This document shows positions 35,104-45,480 of a stretch of 64,000 nt of DNA, piece after piece. The position numbers were made by a program, and so were the translations under genes. The DNA is from Thermoplasmata archaeon. Lineage in GTDB: Archaea > Thermoplasmatota > E2 > DHVEG-1. The notes beneath the pieces are model-generated. The model was not told the DNA's origin, searched no databases, and was given only the letters and a program-made list of their open reading frames with translations. How positions within the stretch are numbered: position 1 is the stretch's first letter; every line of letters begins with the position of its first letter. The stretch lies in the NCBI GenBank assembly GCA_014894395.1, contig JADBLO010000119.1, positions 1 through 64,000 of the forward strand, written 5' to 3'.

Positions 35104-36369
35104 ATGACCGTAACGTTAGTGATCGGTACTCAGTGGGGCGATGAAGGAAAAGGAAAGGTTGTTGATTACTACGCAAAACATGCGGATTACGTGGTACGTT
35201 TTCAAGGCGGAAATAATGCAGGTCATACCATCAAAGTCGGAGAGGAAGTCTATAAACTCCACGTGGTACCCTCCGGCGTCATTCAGGGAAAAACAGGAAT
35301 CATCGGCAATGGTGTGGTTATTGATCCGGGGATTCTTCTCCAAGAAATTGACGAATTAATTCAACGAGGAAAAAAACCAAAGCTGCTCATCAGTGACCGT
35401 GCCAACATCATCATGCCCTATCATAAAATCTTAGATGGTGCCGAAGAACAATACTTAGGTGATAAGAAAATCGGGACCACAAAACGTGGCATCGGACCCT
35501 GTTATAGCGATAAGGTAGCGCGCAATGGCATCAGAGCAATAGATCTTACCAACAAAGAAACATTACAGAAATTATTAGCCCGAATTCTTCCTCTTAAACA
35601 AAAATTAATCGATATCTACGGCATCAAGACGACACTTGATAGAAAAGAAATCCTGGAGGACTATTACGCATACGGGAAACGGTTAAAAGAATACATTACA
35701 ACAACTCACATTGAACTGAACAAAGCAATCCAGAAAAAGAAAAACATACTGTTAGAGGGTGCCCAGGGGACCATGCTTGATGTTGAATTTGGCACCTACC
35801 CCTATACAACCTCGTCACATACGATTGCTGGCGGATCTACAATCGGCGCGGGAATCGGACCGAAAACCATTGATGAAATCATCGGAATTGTCAAAGCGTA
35901 CACAACAAGAGTCGGCGAAGGACCACTCCCAACCGAACTGCTTGATAAAACCGGGAAGCATCTTCAACAAGTTGGTCATGAATTCGGGACGACAACAAGC
36001 AGACCACGACGATGTGGCTGGCTTGACCTAGTCGTTCTGAAACATTCTTGCATGATTTCGGGGATTACGAAACTAGCTATCACGAAACTTGATGTCTTAA
36101 ATGGATTACCAGAAATCAATGTCTGCACCCAGTATCGTCTCAACGGGAAAAAGATCGACTATTTCCCTGCAAGCATCGAAGACGTCTCAGCCTGCAAACC
36201 AGTCTATAAAACATTCAAAGGCTGGACAACGATGAATCCTGCTTCTTCGAAATTTTCAGACTTACCGAAAGAAGCACAGACCTACCTGAGATTCATCGAA
36301 AAAGAAACAGACGTCCCCATAGCACTTATCTCTATTGGACCAGGACGAGACGAAACAATAGAGGTTTAA
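35104..36369 (+). CDS. purA: Adenylosuccinate synthetase
   Basis: Catalyses the GTP-dependent joining of IMP and aspartate in AMP synthesis. The 421-residue protein has the P-loop TQWGDEGKGK near 9-18, FQGGNNAGHTI, IGTTKRGIGPCYSDK, LLEGAQGTMLDVEFGTYPY, GEGPLPTEL, and the GTP-binding end. A ribosome-binding GGTGAGG lies just before the ATG. Its last 4 bases overlap the convergent Pcc1 gene. Confidence 0.96.
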   Translation: MTVTLVIGTQWGDEGKGKVVDYYAKHADYVVRFQGGNNAGHTIKVGEEVYKLHVVPSGVIQGKTGIIGNGVVIDPGILLQEIDELIQRGKKPKLLISDRANIIMPYHKILDGAEEQYLGDKKIGTTKRGIGPCYSDKVARNGIRAIDLTNKETLQKLLARILPLKQKLIDIYGIKTTLDRKEILEDYYAYGKRLKEYITTTHIELNKAIQKKKNILLEGAQGTMLDVEFGTYPYTTSSHTIAGGSTIGAGIGPKTIDEIIGIVKAYTTRVGEGPLPTELLDKTGKHLQQVGHEFGTTTSRPRRCGWLDLVVLKHSCMISGITKLAITKLDVLNGLPEINVCTQYRLNGKKIDYFPASIEDVSACKPVYKTFKGWTTMNPASSKFSDLPKEAQTYLRFIEKETDVPIALISIGPGRDETIEV

Positions 36370-36605
36370 ACAAGTTGTTTTACCGAAAGAGCAGTCGAAA
36401 TCCACCGTAAATACGAGTTACACGCTGCCCTCAGAGAACTGACATCCTCAGACTCAATGGTGACCTTAAGGGTCTTTTTATCAACAGAAAAAGAGACAGT
36501 TGCTTTAGGTATCCTGTGCTGTATCTCCGGGGAAAGCGATTGTGCAATGACACAAGCATCCTGAGAAGAAGGAAAATGAAAAAGGAATCGTGCTTTGTTC
36601 GTCAT
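36366..36605 (-). CDS. KEOPS subunit Pcc1
   Basis: A 79-residue protein of the Pcc1/CTAG family, the dimerisation subunit of the KEOPS complex that makes t6A37 in tRNA. Pattern: FLFHFPSSQDACVIAQSLSPE, then K-x-x-V-S-F-S-V-D, L-K-V-T-I-E-S-E-D, and L-R-A-A-x-N-S-Y-L-R-W at the end. It is the last gene of the exosome-superoperon segment. Its start overlaps the rpoP stop (ATGA). Confidence 0.9.
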   Translation of the reverse strand: MTNKARFLFHFPSSQDACVIAQSLSPEIQHRIPKATVSFSVDKKTLKVTIESEDVSSLRAACNSYLRWISTALSVKQLV

Positions 36606-36742
36606 ACGCCTTTGATGCGTTTTGCGACAGTCGGCCGCTCTTTATAGAATACCTTGCTTCCGCAATACGGACATTGCATCCCGATGTTTTTCACATCGAA
36701 CTGCACTGCTTTTTTACACAAACCACACTTATACCTGGTCAC
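36602..36742 (-). CDS. rpoP: RNA polymerase subunit P (Rpb12-like)
   Basis: A 46-residue zinc-ribbon subunit of RNA polymerase. It begins MTRYKCGLCKKAVQFDV, and the second Cys pair is in GMQCPYCGSKVFYKERP, typical of RpoP. The start is GTG at 36742, which overlaps the eL43 stop (GTGA). Its stop overlaps the Pcc1 start. The gene order eL43-rpoP-Pcc1 is common in archaea. Confidence 0.95.
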   Translation of the reverse strand: MTRYKCGLCKKAVQFDVKNIGMQCPYCGSKVFYKERPTVAKRIKGV

Positions 36743-37032
36743 TTAGACTCCTCTTCAGTAGGTAACTCGACAGGAAGTCCCCTGAGGATTCGTTCTGCGG
36801 TCACACCGGCGGGTGTGGATGGCATATAGGCACCACCAGCAAAGATATTGCCGCATTTCTTGCATTCCCAAATACTTGTGCTCGTTCGTTGCACTGCTTT
36901 CTGACCGCACCGGGGGCACTCGTGACGGAGTTTCTGCTGGCTTTCCACTTCTCTGATCATGGTTCGTGATCGTACACCGTATCGCTCTGCGAAGCGACCG
37001 GACGTGCCAACTTTCTTTGTACGTTTTGACAT
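36739..37032 (-). CDS. rpl37ae: Ribosomal protein eL43 (L37Ae)
   Basis: A 97-residue large-subunit protein. It starts SKRTKKVGTSGRFAERYG. The zinc site is HECPRCGQKAVQRTSTSIWECKKC in two Cys pairs, and FAGGAY follows. The C-terminal part AERILRGLP is usual. It lies 15 bases after the Rrp42 stop. Confidence 0.95.
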   Translation of the reverse strand: MSKRTKKVGTSGRFAERYGVRSRTMIREVESQQKLRHECPRCGQKAVQRTSTSIWECKKCGNIFAGGAYMPSTPAGVTAERILRGLPVELPTEEESK

Positions 37033-37047
37033 GATATTTCCCTGTAC

Positions 37048-37851
37048 TTACGATGAAGTAACTTCTTTTAACTTCTTTCGTATTTCTTTCCCGTTATCCA
37101 GAGCTCCTTTTATAACTTTTTGTATCTCTTCCTTGGAAAAACTGCCGGAAAGCCCCTTCTGCATCGCCCGAATATCACCGTTATGGTCTGTTGCAACCGT
37201 TAACCGCGCGTCTGCGATGACTTCTTCATCAAAACAAGGGTCAAAGAGGACAAAATCATTGATTTTAACTGCGGTACAAGAAATCGGTGGCTCTGACATA
37301 GGCAAGGGGAAATCTTCTTTTTGATGCCCCTCAGGGAGTTGATCCTCAAACCGCTTCGCAGGAACAATCGTCGTTGACAATGCAGCAAGAGCACCCAAGG
37401 ACGCTGCATCAAAAAGATTCCCGTCGTAATCAAGGACATGGATATCGATGAAGACCAACCAGACCAGCTCACCGGGAGTTACAACAAGTTTTTGAACATC
37501 AACGACCTCTGATTCACGCACCCCACGGTCGACGACCCTGGCTAACTCAATGGCATCTTCTCGTGGTGGACCTGACTCAAAATCAGGGGATGCCAAAGGA
37601 ACAAGCTCAGCAGCAGTGCTTAACACTCCCATGTTTGGGGTATCTGGGAATGGTTCACCCAGGCCCATTTTGATACCAACAAGAACTTGGGTATTCCCAA
37701 TTTTTACTCGCGCTGATCCCTCTGCCTTGTTGACCACCTTTGTTTCAATCTCAATTTTCCGGTAATGATCAAAGTTCCGCCCGTCAATACGTTTCCCTTG
37801 CGCCGCAAGGTTTGTAATATAATCGCGCTTAATAATAGGGACAATGGTCAT
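37048..37851 (-). CDS. rrp42: Exosome subunit Rrp42
   Basis: A 267-residue RNase PH-fold subunit of the archaeal exosome ring. It pairs with Rrp41 and is itself catalytically inactive but helps form the active site. It begins [17 protein letters not shown]. It has [40 protein letters not shown], and a long acidic insert before [15 protein letters not shown]. The start overlaps the Rrp41 stop (ATGA). Confidence 0.95.
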   Translation of the reverse strand: MTIVPIIKRDYITNLAAQGKRIDGRNFDHYRKIEIETKVVNKAEGSARVKIGNTQVLVGIKMGLGEPFPDTPNMGVLSTAAELVPLASPDFESGPPREDAIELARVVDRGVRESEVVDVQKLVVTPGELVWLVFIDIHVLDYDGNLFDAASLGALAALSTTIVPAKRFEDQLPEGHQKEDFPLPMSEPPISCTAVKINDFVLFDPCFDEEVIADARLTVATDHNGDIRAMQKGLSGSFSKEEIQKVIKGALDNGKEIRKKLKEVTSS

Positions 37852-38582
37852 TCTTGCACCTCCGCAGCAATAGTTTGATACTTATGTATGACCGCTTTTT
37901 TCTGAATCTCAGAAACCGCATGACATCCTTTCACGGCGAGGTCAAACGCCTGGTTAAACTCATCAACGGTGAGATGTCCATCCATCTGTAATAAGAGTAT
38001 TTCACCGGTTCGTGGTGAAATTGCGACAGGCAGGTCAGCATCACCAAAGTTATCCTCCTCTTTTCCCAGGTCTAGGACAACCTGACCATTGATTTTTCCG
38101 GCAGCAATTGCAACCGGGATGTCTCTCATGGGGATCCCTGCATCGATGAGGGCGACACCGGCAGCGGTTAACCCGGCACAGCGTGTTCCTGCCTCTGCAT
38201 CCAGCACCTCGATGTTCACATTCACGGTTGCCCGGGGGAACTGCTCGGTAAGGATCACTTTTTCCAGGGCTTCTGAGATAACTTTTGAAATCTCGACGCT
38301 TCGTCGGTCAGGACCTGGACGTTTACGATCTTCGACGCTGAACGCAGCCATATTATACCGCGCTTGCACAATCGCTCTGAGCGGATTCTGCGTGTGTCGT
38401 GGTACTGCCTCTCGAGGGCCATACACGGCTACGAGGACTTTGTTGCCACCCCATTCTAGGTAACATGAGCCGTCTGCTCGATGAAGCACGCCAGCCTCGA
38501 TTTTGATTTTCCGTATATCTTCTGGACCTCGTCCATCTAATCGTTTTCCTTCACTGGTTATTAACTTAATATCTGATTTCAT
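37848..38582 (-). CDS. rrp41: Exosome subunit Rrp41 (catalytic)
   Basis: A 244-residue catalytic RNase PH-type subunit that degrades RNA 3'-5' with phosphate. The pattern is [57 protein letters not shown], and later [18 protein letters not shown] with the acidic active-site residues. It sits between Rrp4 and Rrp42 in the conserved superoperon, with overlapping stops and starts. Confidence 0.96.
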   Translation of the reverse strand: MKSDIKLITSEGKRLDGRGPEDIRKIKIEAGVLHRADGSCYLEWGGNKVLVAVYGPREAVPRHTQNPLRAIVQARYNMAAFSVEDRKRPGPDRRSVEISKVISEALEKVILTEQFPRATVNVNIEVLDAEAGTRCAGLTAAGVALIDAGIPMRDIPVAIAAGKINGQVVLDLGKEEDNFGDADLPVAISPRTGEILLLQMDGHLTVDEFNQAFDLAVKGCHAVSEIQKKAVIHKYQTIAAEVQE

Positions 38583-39262
38583 TATCTTACATCCTTTGCA
38601 TCTTTTTTCAAGAGTTCTTCTATTCTATCAGTGAGCCCGAACGTAGCAGCCTCACTTTCTATCTTAGAGATCGCTTGTAGCACCTTTGCGATGCCTTCCG
38701 CATCTCCATCTAGCCAAATACGACCGTTCTTACCGACTTTGATTCGGCAGCGGGTGTATTTTTGTATTATCTCTATCATCGAATATTGTTTTCCCATAAT
38801 GCGGCGATAAATTGAGGGTTCAAATTCAATGATATGACCGCCTTTGAGTTTAAACAGGTTACGATCATTCAGTGTTATCTGAAGTTTCTTTGATTCATCA
38901 ACCGAGAGAACCTTTGCCAGTATGGCATCACCGGTGTTTAAATATTTTTCTGTATCGGCGAATTCGATCTCCCAGGGCACCTCGTGTACATGTAAGAGTG
39001 CCGGGTACGGGGCGTTGATATCAACCATCCAGTTCGATGTTGATGCTTCTTCCACGACACCGATGACAACATCACCGACAATCGGCTCATATCGTCCTTT
39101 TAACGGAATGACGTTAATGAAATTATCTTGTATGTTCATTACTCCAAGTCGCTCTGCGTAGATTTTTTTGTTTTCTACAAACGTTCCCCGACCAGGCTTG
39201 AAGGCAGGCATATCACCGAGAATCTGACCAGGAATTACAATTTGACGTCCTTCATTTGGCAT
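38582..39262 (-). CDS. rrp4: Exosome cap subunit Rrp4
   Basis: A 226-residue RNA-binding cap protein with an N-terminal domain ([23 protein letters not shown]). An S1 domain follows ([27 protein letters not shown]). The KH domain ([33 protein letters not shown]) is near 135-200. It threads RNA into the Rrp41/42 ring. It is co-transcribed with SBDS upstream. Confidence 0.95.
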   Translation of the reverse strand: MPNEGRQIVIPGQILGDMPAFKPGRGTFVENKKIYAERLGVMNIQDNFINVIPLKGRYEPIVGDVVIGVVEEASTSNWMVDINAPYPALLHVHEVPWEIEFADTEKYLNTGDAILAKVLSVDESKKLQITLNDRNLFKLKGGHIIEFEPSIYRRIMGKQYSMIEIIQKYTRCRIKVGKNGRIWLDGDAEGIAKVLQAISKIESEAATFGLTDRIEELLKKDAKDVR

Positions 39263-39288
39263 AAAATCAATTATCCTTTTTCACAAAC

Positions 39289-39984
39289 CTACTTCAAAAT
39301 TCTTGTTTCAACATTTCCTTTCGTAAGTGTATTTAACCGATCATAAAAATCCGTTTGCATTCCTGCAGGAAGTTTCACAATGCCGATCCAGGTTCCATCT
39401 GACTGCCATTCCTCCCGCTCGAGTGTACCAAAGCTGCGGACCGCACCGTACGCTTTCCCAACATGTTCAGGGGGGATTTTCACAGAGACCCGTGTCTGAT
39501 CCATCGAGATAGGGAGAAGAGGTCGGAGCATCTCAATGATGGTTTTCATCTGTTGGTTCACGGACTTAAAGGGATCGATATGCACCTTTGCTTCATCCAT
39601 CGCAAGTTCAATCCGGGTTCTGGGATGTGGCATCTTTGTGTGTGGGTCCATCGCATTCCTCACTATCAAATCAACGATACGTTTCTTCTTCTGCTCCTGC
39701 ATTTCATGACGCTGCTCTGTTGTCAGCTGGATTTCTCCTTTCTGAATGATTTCTTTGGCAATCGTTGAAATATCAGTGGTGTTGAAATGTTTCTGAAGCG
39801 ATTCGATGGGTGCATGGGTCCCTTTCTTTGAATCACTAAAAACCGCATCAATCGCAAGAGCGGAGAGAATATTTTCTGTTTTTCCCTCCAGGATATGCTC
39901 TGCCTCATGAGGATCCACGAGGATCTCGAAACGATCTGCTCCTTTATGCAAACGCGCAATCACTGCGTTTTCTAGACTTACCAA
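39289..39984 (-). CDS. Ribosome maturation protein SBDS/Sdo1
   Basis: A 231-residue SBDS homologue, which helps release the anti-association factor from new large subunits. It has the N-terminal VIARLHKGADRFEILVDP fold, the LTTEQRHEMQEQKKKRIVDLI region, and a C-terminal ferredoxin-like domain (VSVKIPPEHVGKAYGAV). It is positioned between the proteasome alpha gene and Rrp4, as in many archaea. Confidence 0.95.
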   Translation of the reverse strand: MVSLENAVIARLHKGADRFEILVDPHEAEHILEGKTENILSALAIDAVFSDSKKGTHAPIESLQKHFNTTDISTIAKEIIQKGEIQLTTEQRHEMQEQKKKRIVDLIVRNAMDPHTKMPHPRTRIELAMDEAKVHIDPFKSVNQQMKTIIEMLRPLLPISMDQTRVSVKIPPEHVGKAYGAVRSFGTLEREEWQSDGTWIGIVKLPAGMQTDFYDRLNTLTKGNVETRILK

Positions 39985-39986
39985 CT

Positions 39987-40709
39987 CTACTTACCTCCAA
40001 TCGCCTTGGTCACATACGTCTTTGTTTCCGCAGGTGACATGATATGGAATTTGACTCCTTTTTTCACCACACCAATTTCGATCGCATCAGGATTCAACTT
40101 CCCTTCAGTACCCTTATGTAATGCTTTCACACCCATATCAACAGCCTCTTCCATAGACATGTTTTCTTTATAATGTTCCTCGAAATAGGCCATTGCCCCT
40201 GTGCGTCCGGCGCCTTCACTGGCTGCCTTGTATTCCATGAGGGCACCAGATGGATCCGTGGAAAATAGGCGAGCACCGGTTTGATCCACACCAGCAATCA
40301 ACAATGCAGTTCCAAACGGTCGAACACCACCATACTGGGTGTATGTTTGTTTAAAATCACAAATTCGTTTCACCAGTGTTTCGACCTGAATTTTTTCACC
40401 ATAGGTTATCTCATTGATTTGCGCATCCAGGCGAGCTCTATCAATCAAGCATCGAGCATCGGCAACAAGACCAGATGTTGCGCATCCAATGTGATCATCG
40501 ATAATGAAAATCTTCTCAATGGAATCTGGCTCAATGAGTCGAGATGTAATACGTTTATCAACAATTAAGATAGCGCCTTCTCGGAATTTCATTCCCACTG
40601 TTGTTGTTCCGCGTTTTACTGCTTCTCGTGCGTACTCCACTTGAAACAATCGTCCATCGGGGGAAAAGACGGTAATCGCTCTATCATACGCCATATTTGA
40701 TGGTTGCAT
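39987..40709 (-). CDS. psmA: Proteasome alpha subunit
   Basis: A 240-residue 20S proteasome alpha subunit forming the outer gate ring. The signature is YDRAITVFSPDGRLFQVEYAREAVKRG, followed by GAILIVDKRITSRL, SGLVADARCLIDRAR and GVRPFGTALLIAGVD. The ATG at 40709 has GAGGTG eight bases upstream, so the few residues before MAYDRA are probably real. It heads the superoperon SBDS-Rrp4-Rrp41-Rrp42-eL43-RpoP-Pcc1. A TATA-like ACTATATAC lies near 40790-40798. Confidence 0.96.
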   Translation of the reverse strand: MQPSNMAYDRAITVFSPDGRLFQVEYAREAVKRGTTTVGMKFREGAILIVDKRITSRLIEPDSIEKIFIIDDHIGCATSGLVADARCLIDRARLDAQINEITYGEKIQVETLVKRICDFKQTYTQYGGVRPFGTALLIAGVDQTGARLFSTDPSGALMEYKAASEGAGRTGAMAYFEEHYKENMSMEEAVDMGVKALHKGTEGKLNPDAIEIGVVKKGVKFHIMSPAETKTYVTKAIGGK

Positions 40710-40843
40710 TTTTTATTTCACCTCATATTTTCTTCTGTTTTTCTCTGTTATCTCTCTCAATTTTAACCATGAATGCACTTTTGATGTATATAGTTTGTGT
40801 TCACGTTTCTTCTCTAGAGAAATACGATAAGAATGACAATAAG

Positions 40844-41473
40844 TTATACTCCTCTTTTTGTTCCCCAAATGATTTTATGCAGTTGCAGTGCCAGTCGCAC
40901 CGGTACTCCATCGTTGAGAATCCATGACGCAAGCTTCTTTGGGCTTATGCTCCAAACAGGTTGGAAAAACACGGTGCATGGTGGGTTGTATTTTTTGAGA
41001 ATTTTTTTCGCGTAATCGTAATCTTCTTTGTTTTTAATGATGAATTTAAGTTGGTCCTTTTTTGAAAGATATGATATATTTTTCATGTTCATTTGCTCAT
41101 GCGAACCTGACGATGGGCATTTGATGTCCAGAGAGATCATTAAGGATTTTTTTCCCACAAACTTCTTGATGCTGATGCTTCCGTTTGTTTCAAGACATAT
41201 CTTGTAATTTTTTTGAAGGAGATACTCCATAAGCTTCGGTGTGTCTTTTTGCAGCAGTGGTTCCCCACCCGTGAGACAAACATAGGTGCAAGCAAATTTC
41301 TTAATCTCATCGAGGATCTCTTGTATACTCATCTCGGTTCCTTGTTCGTAGGCATACGTAGTATCGCAGAAGGAACAACGTAAGTTACACCCGGTCAGTC
41401 TCAGAAAAATGCTGGGTACACCAACCAATGTGCCTTCTCCTTGTATTGAGTAAAATATTTCATTTACTTTCAT
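40844..41473 (-). CDS. queE: 7-carboxy-7-deazaguanine synthase (radical SAM)
   Basis: A 209-residue radical SAM enzyme making the 7-deazaguanine core of archaeosine or queuosine. It begins NEIFYSIQGEGTLVGVPSIF, typical of QueE. The cluster motif is TGCNLRCSFCD (Cys29, 33, 36), followed by VCLTGGEPLLQ and LETNGS. In archaea the product feeds archaeosine in tRNA. Other pathway genes are not in the window. Confidence 0.94.
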   Translation of the reverse strand: MKVNEIFYSIQGEGTLVGVPSIFLRLTGCNLRCSFCDTTYAYEQGTEMSIQEILDEIKKFACTYVCLTGGEPLLQKDTPKLMEYLLQKNYKICLETNGSISIKKFVGKKSLMISLDIKCPSSGSHEQMNMKNISYLSKKDQLKFIIKNKEDYDYAKKILKKYNPPCTVFFQPVWSISPKKLASWILNDGVPVRLALQLHKIIWGTKRGV

Positions 41474-41615
41474 TCGTGTGATGTATTTGGGACGTCAATT
41501 AAAATCTTTGCTCGGTAGAAAAAGGAAAACACAGCGGATAGAATGGATGTAAAAATATTTATAGGGGAAGTAATATTACGGGTAAGCCGTTCCAACGTTA
41601 CTTGATATAGCGTAT

Positions 41616-41626
41616 AGTATAAATAG
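41616..41626 (+). promoter_or_regulatory. TATA box for tRNA-Lys and probably the RNA polymerase operon
   Basis: AGTATAAATAG lies 25-35 bases before the first tRNA base (41651). No second TATA box is visible in the 34 bases between the tRNA and the rpoH ribosome-binding site, so the polymerase genes probably share this promoter. Confidence 0.55.
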
Positions 41627-41650
41627 TGAGTGGAACTGTGGCCCGTCCTT

Positions 41651-41724
41651 GGGCCTGTAGCTCAGCTAGGTAGAGCATCTGGCTTTTAACCAGGTGGCCA
41701 AGGGTTCGAATCCCTTCAGGCCCG
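41651..41724 (+). tRNA. tRNA-Lys (UUU)
   Basis: A full cloverleaf can be drawn. Acceptor GGGCCTG (41651-41657) pairs with CAGGCCC (41717-41723). The anticodon arm is CTGGC-TTTTAAC-CAG with anticodon TTT, and the T-arm is GGGTTCGAATCCC. The discriminator base is G; CCA is not encoded and no intron is seen. The gene lies directly upstream of rpoH. Confidence 0.96.
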
Positions 41725-41745
41725 CCTTTCCTCAAAAGGAACGTA

Positions 41746-41750
41746 GGAGG
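41746..41750 (+). promoter_or_regulatory. Ribosome-binding site that sets the rpoH start
   Basis: GGAGG ends 8 bases before the ATC at 41759. The only ATG nearby (41752) is followed at once by a stop codon (ATG TAG). The spacing therefore favours initiation at ATC. Confidence 0.6.
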
Positions 41751-41758
41751 AATGTAGT

Positions 41759-42079
41759 ATCGCAGCCCCGCCAAAAAAATATTACGACATCTTAGGACAT
41801 AAGCTTGTTCCGGAACATACTATTTTATCTGAGAAAGAGAAAAAGGAGCTGTTGGAGAAATACGATGTCAGACCTGATCAACTGCCACGTATTCTTGCAA
41901 ATGATCCAGCAGTGATTTCCGCGGGAGCCAAACCAGGACAGATTGTGAAGATTATCCGGAAAAGCCCTACTGCGAAATATGCGACCGCGTATCGGTTAGT
42001 TGTTGAGAGTGATACCTCTGAGAGTTTTGTCTTCGCTGAGCCATCTGAAGAGCTCAGCACGGCAAGTGAAGAGATATAG
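41759..42079 (+). CDS. rpoH: RNA polymerase subunit H (Rpb5-like), apparent ATC start
   Basis: The assembly-domain subunit H of archaeal RNA polymerase. The conserved region runs from YYDILGHKLVPEH through LLEKYDVRPDQLPRIL, DPAVISAGAKPGQIVKIIRKS and TAYRLVVES. The only canonical start in frame (TTG at 41852) would delete the first 31 residues, including the conserved LVPEH part. In frame after the upstream stop there is no ATG, GTG or TTG. The ATC at 41759, 8 bases after GGAGG, gives a sensible start (M-AAPPKKYYDILG). Length is then 106 aa. A sequencing error (ATG read as ATC) is the alternative. Confidence 0.9.
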   Translation: MAAPPKKYYDILGHKLVPEHTILSEKEKKELLEKYDVRPDQLPRILANDPAVISAGAKPGQIVKIIRKSPTAKYATAYRLVVESDTSESFVFAEPSEELSTASEEI

Positions 42080-42102
42080 AAAGGGGAATATGAGGAGTAG
42101 TT

Positions 42103-45100
42103 ATGAGAGAACTTGTTGATGCGTTTTATAGAGAAAGAAGTATTGTTAACCATCAGATCGCCTCCTACGATGATTTTTTACGACATCGTCTGCAGCGGAT
42201 TGTCGATGGCACGATCATTGGTCAGGAAGAAGAAGGGATGAAGAGAGGGTATATCTACCCGGAGATTGAAGGATATAAAATTAAGTTCGGGAAGATCAAA
42301 GTTGGTCTTCCACAGGTAAAAGAAGCGGATGGAACCGAGCGGCCTTTGACACCGATGGAGGCGCGGTTACGAGATCTTACGTATGAGGCGCCGATTGAGC
42401 TTGAGTTCATTCCTGTGAAAAATGAGGTGGAGTACGAGCCTGAGACGGTTCGCGTTGGTGAACTGCCCATCATGGTGAAGTCTCTGCGATGTAACATCTC
42501 CCAAAAAGTTTTAGAAGAAAAATTAGATCGGCCGTTCTCTGATGAGGATTATCGAAAAGAGCTCCAGCAGTTGCAGGAAGACCCGTTGGATCCTGGTGGG
42601 TATTTCATTAGCAACGGGACAGAACGAGTGTTGATCACGGTTGAGGATCTAGCTCCAAACAGGGTTCTTGTTGAGCGATCAAGCAGATATGGTACCGATG
42701 TTGAGGTTGCTAAAGTTTTTTCCCAACGGGAAGGATATCGTGCGTTAACAGTGGTGGAAAAACGGAAAGACGGCATGCTCATGGTGAGTTTGCCGACAAC
42801 GTATGGTCAGATCCCGCTTATTATCTTATTGCGCGCTCTAGGGATGGAGAACGATAAAGAAATCGTTGATGTCATCTGTGTTGATCCGAAGATGGAGCCG
42901 TATGTGCTTGCGAACATCGAGGAATGCGCGAAGGAATATAGTATCGCAACAAAGGAAGACGCAGTTGCGTATCTTGGGAAGAAGTTCGCTGGTGGGCAGG
43001 CAAAAGAGTACCGTGTGAAACGTGTTGAAACCATCATGGATCGGCATCTTCTGGCTCATCTTGGGAATGACCCTGATGATCGTTTAAAAAAGGCTATTTT
43101 CGTGGCTCGCATGGGGATGGCTGTGTTAGAACTCGCACTCGGGAAACGAGAGCAGGATGACAAAGACCATTACGCAAACAAGCGTTTGAAGCTTGCGGGG
43201 GATCTCATGGAGGATCTTTTCCGAGTCGCGTTCACCGCCTTGTGTAAGGATCTAAAATATCAGATTGAACGCATTCATGCCAAAGGAAAAGAAATCAAGA
43301 TCGCGTCATCACTACGTTCCGATGTTCTCAGTCAACGTATTCATCACGCGCTTGCAACAGGGAACTGGGTTGGTGGACGAGCAGGAGTCTCACAGCTTCT
43401 TGATCGAACCAGCAATTTAGCGGTTCTGAGTCACTTACGACGAGTTACGTCACCGTTGACCAGGTCACAACCACATTTCGAAGCACGAGATTTGCATTCA
43501 ACCCAATGGGGACGACTTTGCCCGAATGAAACGCCAGAAGGACCGAACTGTGGTCTGGTCAAGAACCTTGCACTTACTGTCGAAATCTCAGAAGGTTTCG
43601 GAGAAAAAGAAGTGGAAACAGTCCTGCGAGAACTTGGGATTAAGGAACTGACGAAACACGTCACAGGTGCCCGTGTGTATCTGAACGGGGACCTCATCGG
43701 GATGCATCCGAACGGTGCAGATCTTGTCAAGAAATTGCGAGAACGACGACGAAAGGGAATGCTGAGTACCGAAATCAATGTTACCTATGATATTGAAGGA
43801 AACGATGTAATTGTGAACTGTGATTGTGGACGGTTACGACGACCGCTGCTTGTTGTTGAAAATGGTAAACTCTTGGTAAATCAAAAAAACCTTGCTGAGC
43901 TTAAAGAAGGAAAGAAGAAATGGTCTAATCTTATCAATGAGGGGGCTGTCGAATACATAGATGCTGAAGAAGAAGAAAACGCACTCATTGCGTTACGAGA
44001 AGAAAATCTGACCCCAGATCATACCCATATGGAGCTCGACCCGATGTGCATTCTCGGGATCGGTGCATCCCTTGTTCCCTATCCGGAGCATAACTCATCT
44101 CCAAGAATTACGATGGGCGCAGGAATGGGAAAACAATCGCTCGGGTTCGGTGCATCAAACTACCGTATACGACCGGACACACGGAGTCATCTGCTTCACT
44201 ATCCACAGATGCCGTTAGTGCAGACACATCCGATTAATTATATTCGATTTAGAGAACGACCTGCTGGGCAGAACTATATTGTCGCGGTTGCCTCGTTTCA
44301 GGGATATAACATGGAAGATGCCTTGATCATGAGCAAGTCATCGATCGAACGAGGACTCGGTCGGAGTACATTCATCCGAACATATAGCAGTGAAGAGAAG
44401 CGATATCCTGGTGGTCAAGAGGATCATTTTGAAATCCCGAATCCGGATTGTCGGGGCGTCCGCAGTGAAGACGCGTATAACAATCTAGGTGAAGACGGGT
44501 TGATTTCTCCAGAATGTGGCGCAAACGGCGGAGACGTTTTGATTGGGAAAACATCACCACCGCGTTTCCTTGAAGAACCGACTGATTTTCTTACGCCTCA
44601 GAAACGAAGAGAGACCTCGGTTACGGTTCAACATGGGGAAGGCGGTGTTGTTGACAAAGTCATGTTGTCTGAGTCTGTCAATGGGTCACGAATGGTGAAG
44701 ATAAAAGTCAGAGAACAACGAATCCCTGAACTCGGGGATAAGTTCGCATCAAAACATGGTCAGAAAGGAGTGATTGGATATGTGGTATCTGCGGAAAACA
44801 TGCCGTTCACCCAAGACGGCATGACACCTGATTTAATCATTAACCCACATGCTATCCCATCAAGAATGACGGTTGCGCATGTGCTTGAGATGATCGGTGG
44901 GAAAGTCGGATCACTTGAGGGGCGAATCGTTGATGGAACAGCTTTTAGCGGGGAAGACGAAGATCAACTCCGAGCGGCTTTAGTGAAAAATGGGTTTAAC
45001 CACGCGGGTAAAGAAATCTTCTATGATGGACTCACCGGACGACCATTGGAATGTGATATTTTTGTTGGATGTATCTATTATCAGAAGCTTCATCATATGG

Positions 45101-45468
45101 TCGCAGGTAAGATTCATGCCAGATCACGAGGACCCGTGCAGATTCTCACTCGACAACCAACAGAGGGACGAGCCAGGGAAGGTGGTCTGCGGTTTGGAGA
45201 AATGGAACGTGACTGTCTCATTGGTCATGGTGCCGCCATGGTCATTAAAGATCGATTACTTGATGAATCAGATATCACGATGAAGTATGTCTGTAACACG
45301 TGTGGTCATATCGCGATGATTGATCGTCATGGGCGGTTACATTGTCCGGTCTGTGGTGATAAAGCAGATATCCACCCAGTGGAGATGAGCTACGCGTTCA
45401 AGTTGCTGATTGATGAGTTGAAATCTCTTGTGGTTGTACCACGTATTAAACTGGAGTCGTTGGTGTAG
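42103..45468 (+). CDS. rpoB: RNA polymerase subunit B (unsplit)
   Basis: The 1121-residue second-largest subunit, in one chain. It starts [22 protein letters not shown]. It has the fork/lobe region [37 protein letters not shown], the [12 protein letters not shown] motif, and [20 protein letters not shown]-terminal zinc site is [21 protein letters not shown]. In most methanogens, haloarchaea and Archaeoglobi this protein is split into B'' and B'. It is followed by rpoA1 after 12 bases. Confidence 0.97.
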   Translation: MRELVDAFYRERSIVNHQIASYDDFLRHRLQRIVDGTIIGQEEEGMKRGYIYPEIEGYKIKFGKIKVGLPQVKEADGTERPLTPMEARLRDLTYEAPIELEFIPVKNEVEYEPETVRVGELPIMVKSLRCNISQKVLEEKLDRPFSDEDYRKELQQLQEDPLDPGGYFISNGTERVLITVEDLAPNRVLVERSSRYGTDVEVAKVFSQREGYRALTVVEKRKDGMLMVSLPTTYGQIPLIILLRALGMENDKEIVDVICVDPKMEPYVLANIEECAKEYSIATKEDAVAYLGKKFAGGQAKEYRVKRVETIMDRHLLAHLGNDPDDRLKKAIFVARMGMAVLELALGKREQDDKDHYANKRLKLAGDLMEDLFRVAFTALCKDLKYQIERIHAKGKEIKIASSLRSDVLSQRIHHALATGNWVGGRAGVSQLLDRTSNLAVLSHLRRVTSPLTRSQPHFEARDLHSTQWGRLCPNETPEGPNCGLVKNLALTVEISEGFGEKEVETVLRELGIKELTKHVTGARVYLNGDLIGMHPNGADLVKKLRERRRKGMLSTEINVTYDIEGNDVIVNCDCGRLRRPLLVVENGKLLVNQKNLAELKEGKKKWSNLINEGAVEYIDAEEEENALIALREENLTPDHTHMELDPMCILGIGASLVPYPEHNSSPRITMGAGMGKQSLGFGASNYRIRPDTRSHLLHYPQMPLVQTHPINYIRFRERPAGQNYIVAVASFQGYNMEDALIMSKSSIERGLGRSTFIRTYSSEEKRYPGGQEDHFEIPNPDCRGVRSEDAYNNLGEDGLISPECGANGGDVLIGKTSPPRFLEEPTDFLTPQKRRETSVTVQHGEGGVVDKVMLSESVNGSRMVKIKVREQRIPELGDKFASKHGQKGVIGYVVSAENMPFTQDGMTPDLIINPHAIPSRMTVAHVLEMIGGKVGSLEGRIVDGTAFSGEDEDQLRAALVKNGFNHAGKEIFYDGLTGRPLECDIFVGCIYYQKLHHMVAGKIHARSRGPVQILTRQPTEGRAREGGLRFGEMERDCLIGHGAAMVIKDRLLDESDITMKYVCNTCGHIAMIDRHGRLHCPVCGDKADIHPVEMSYAFKLLIDELKSLVVVPRIKLESLV

Positions 45469-45480
45469 GGGGTAAAAGAA

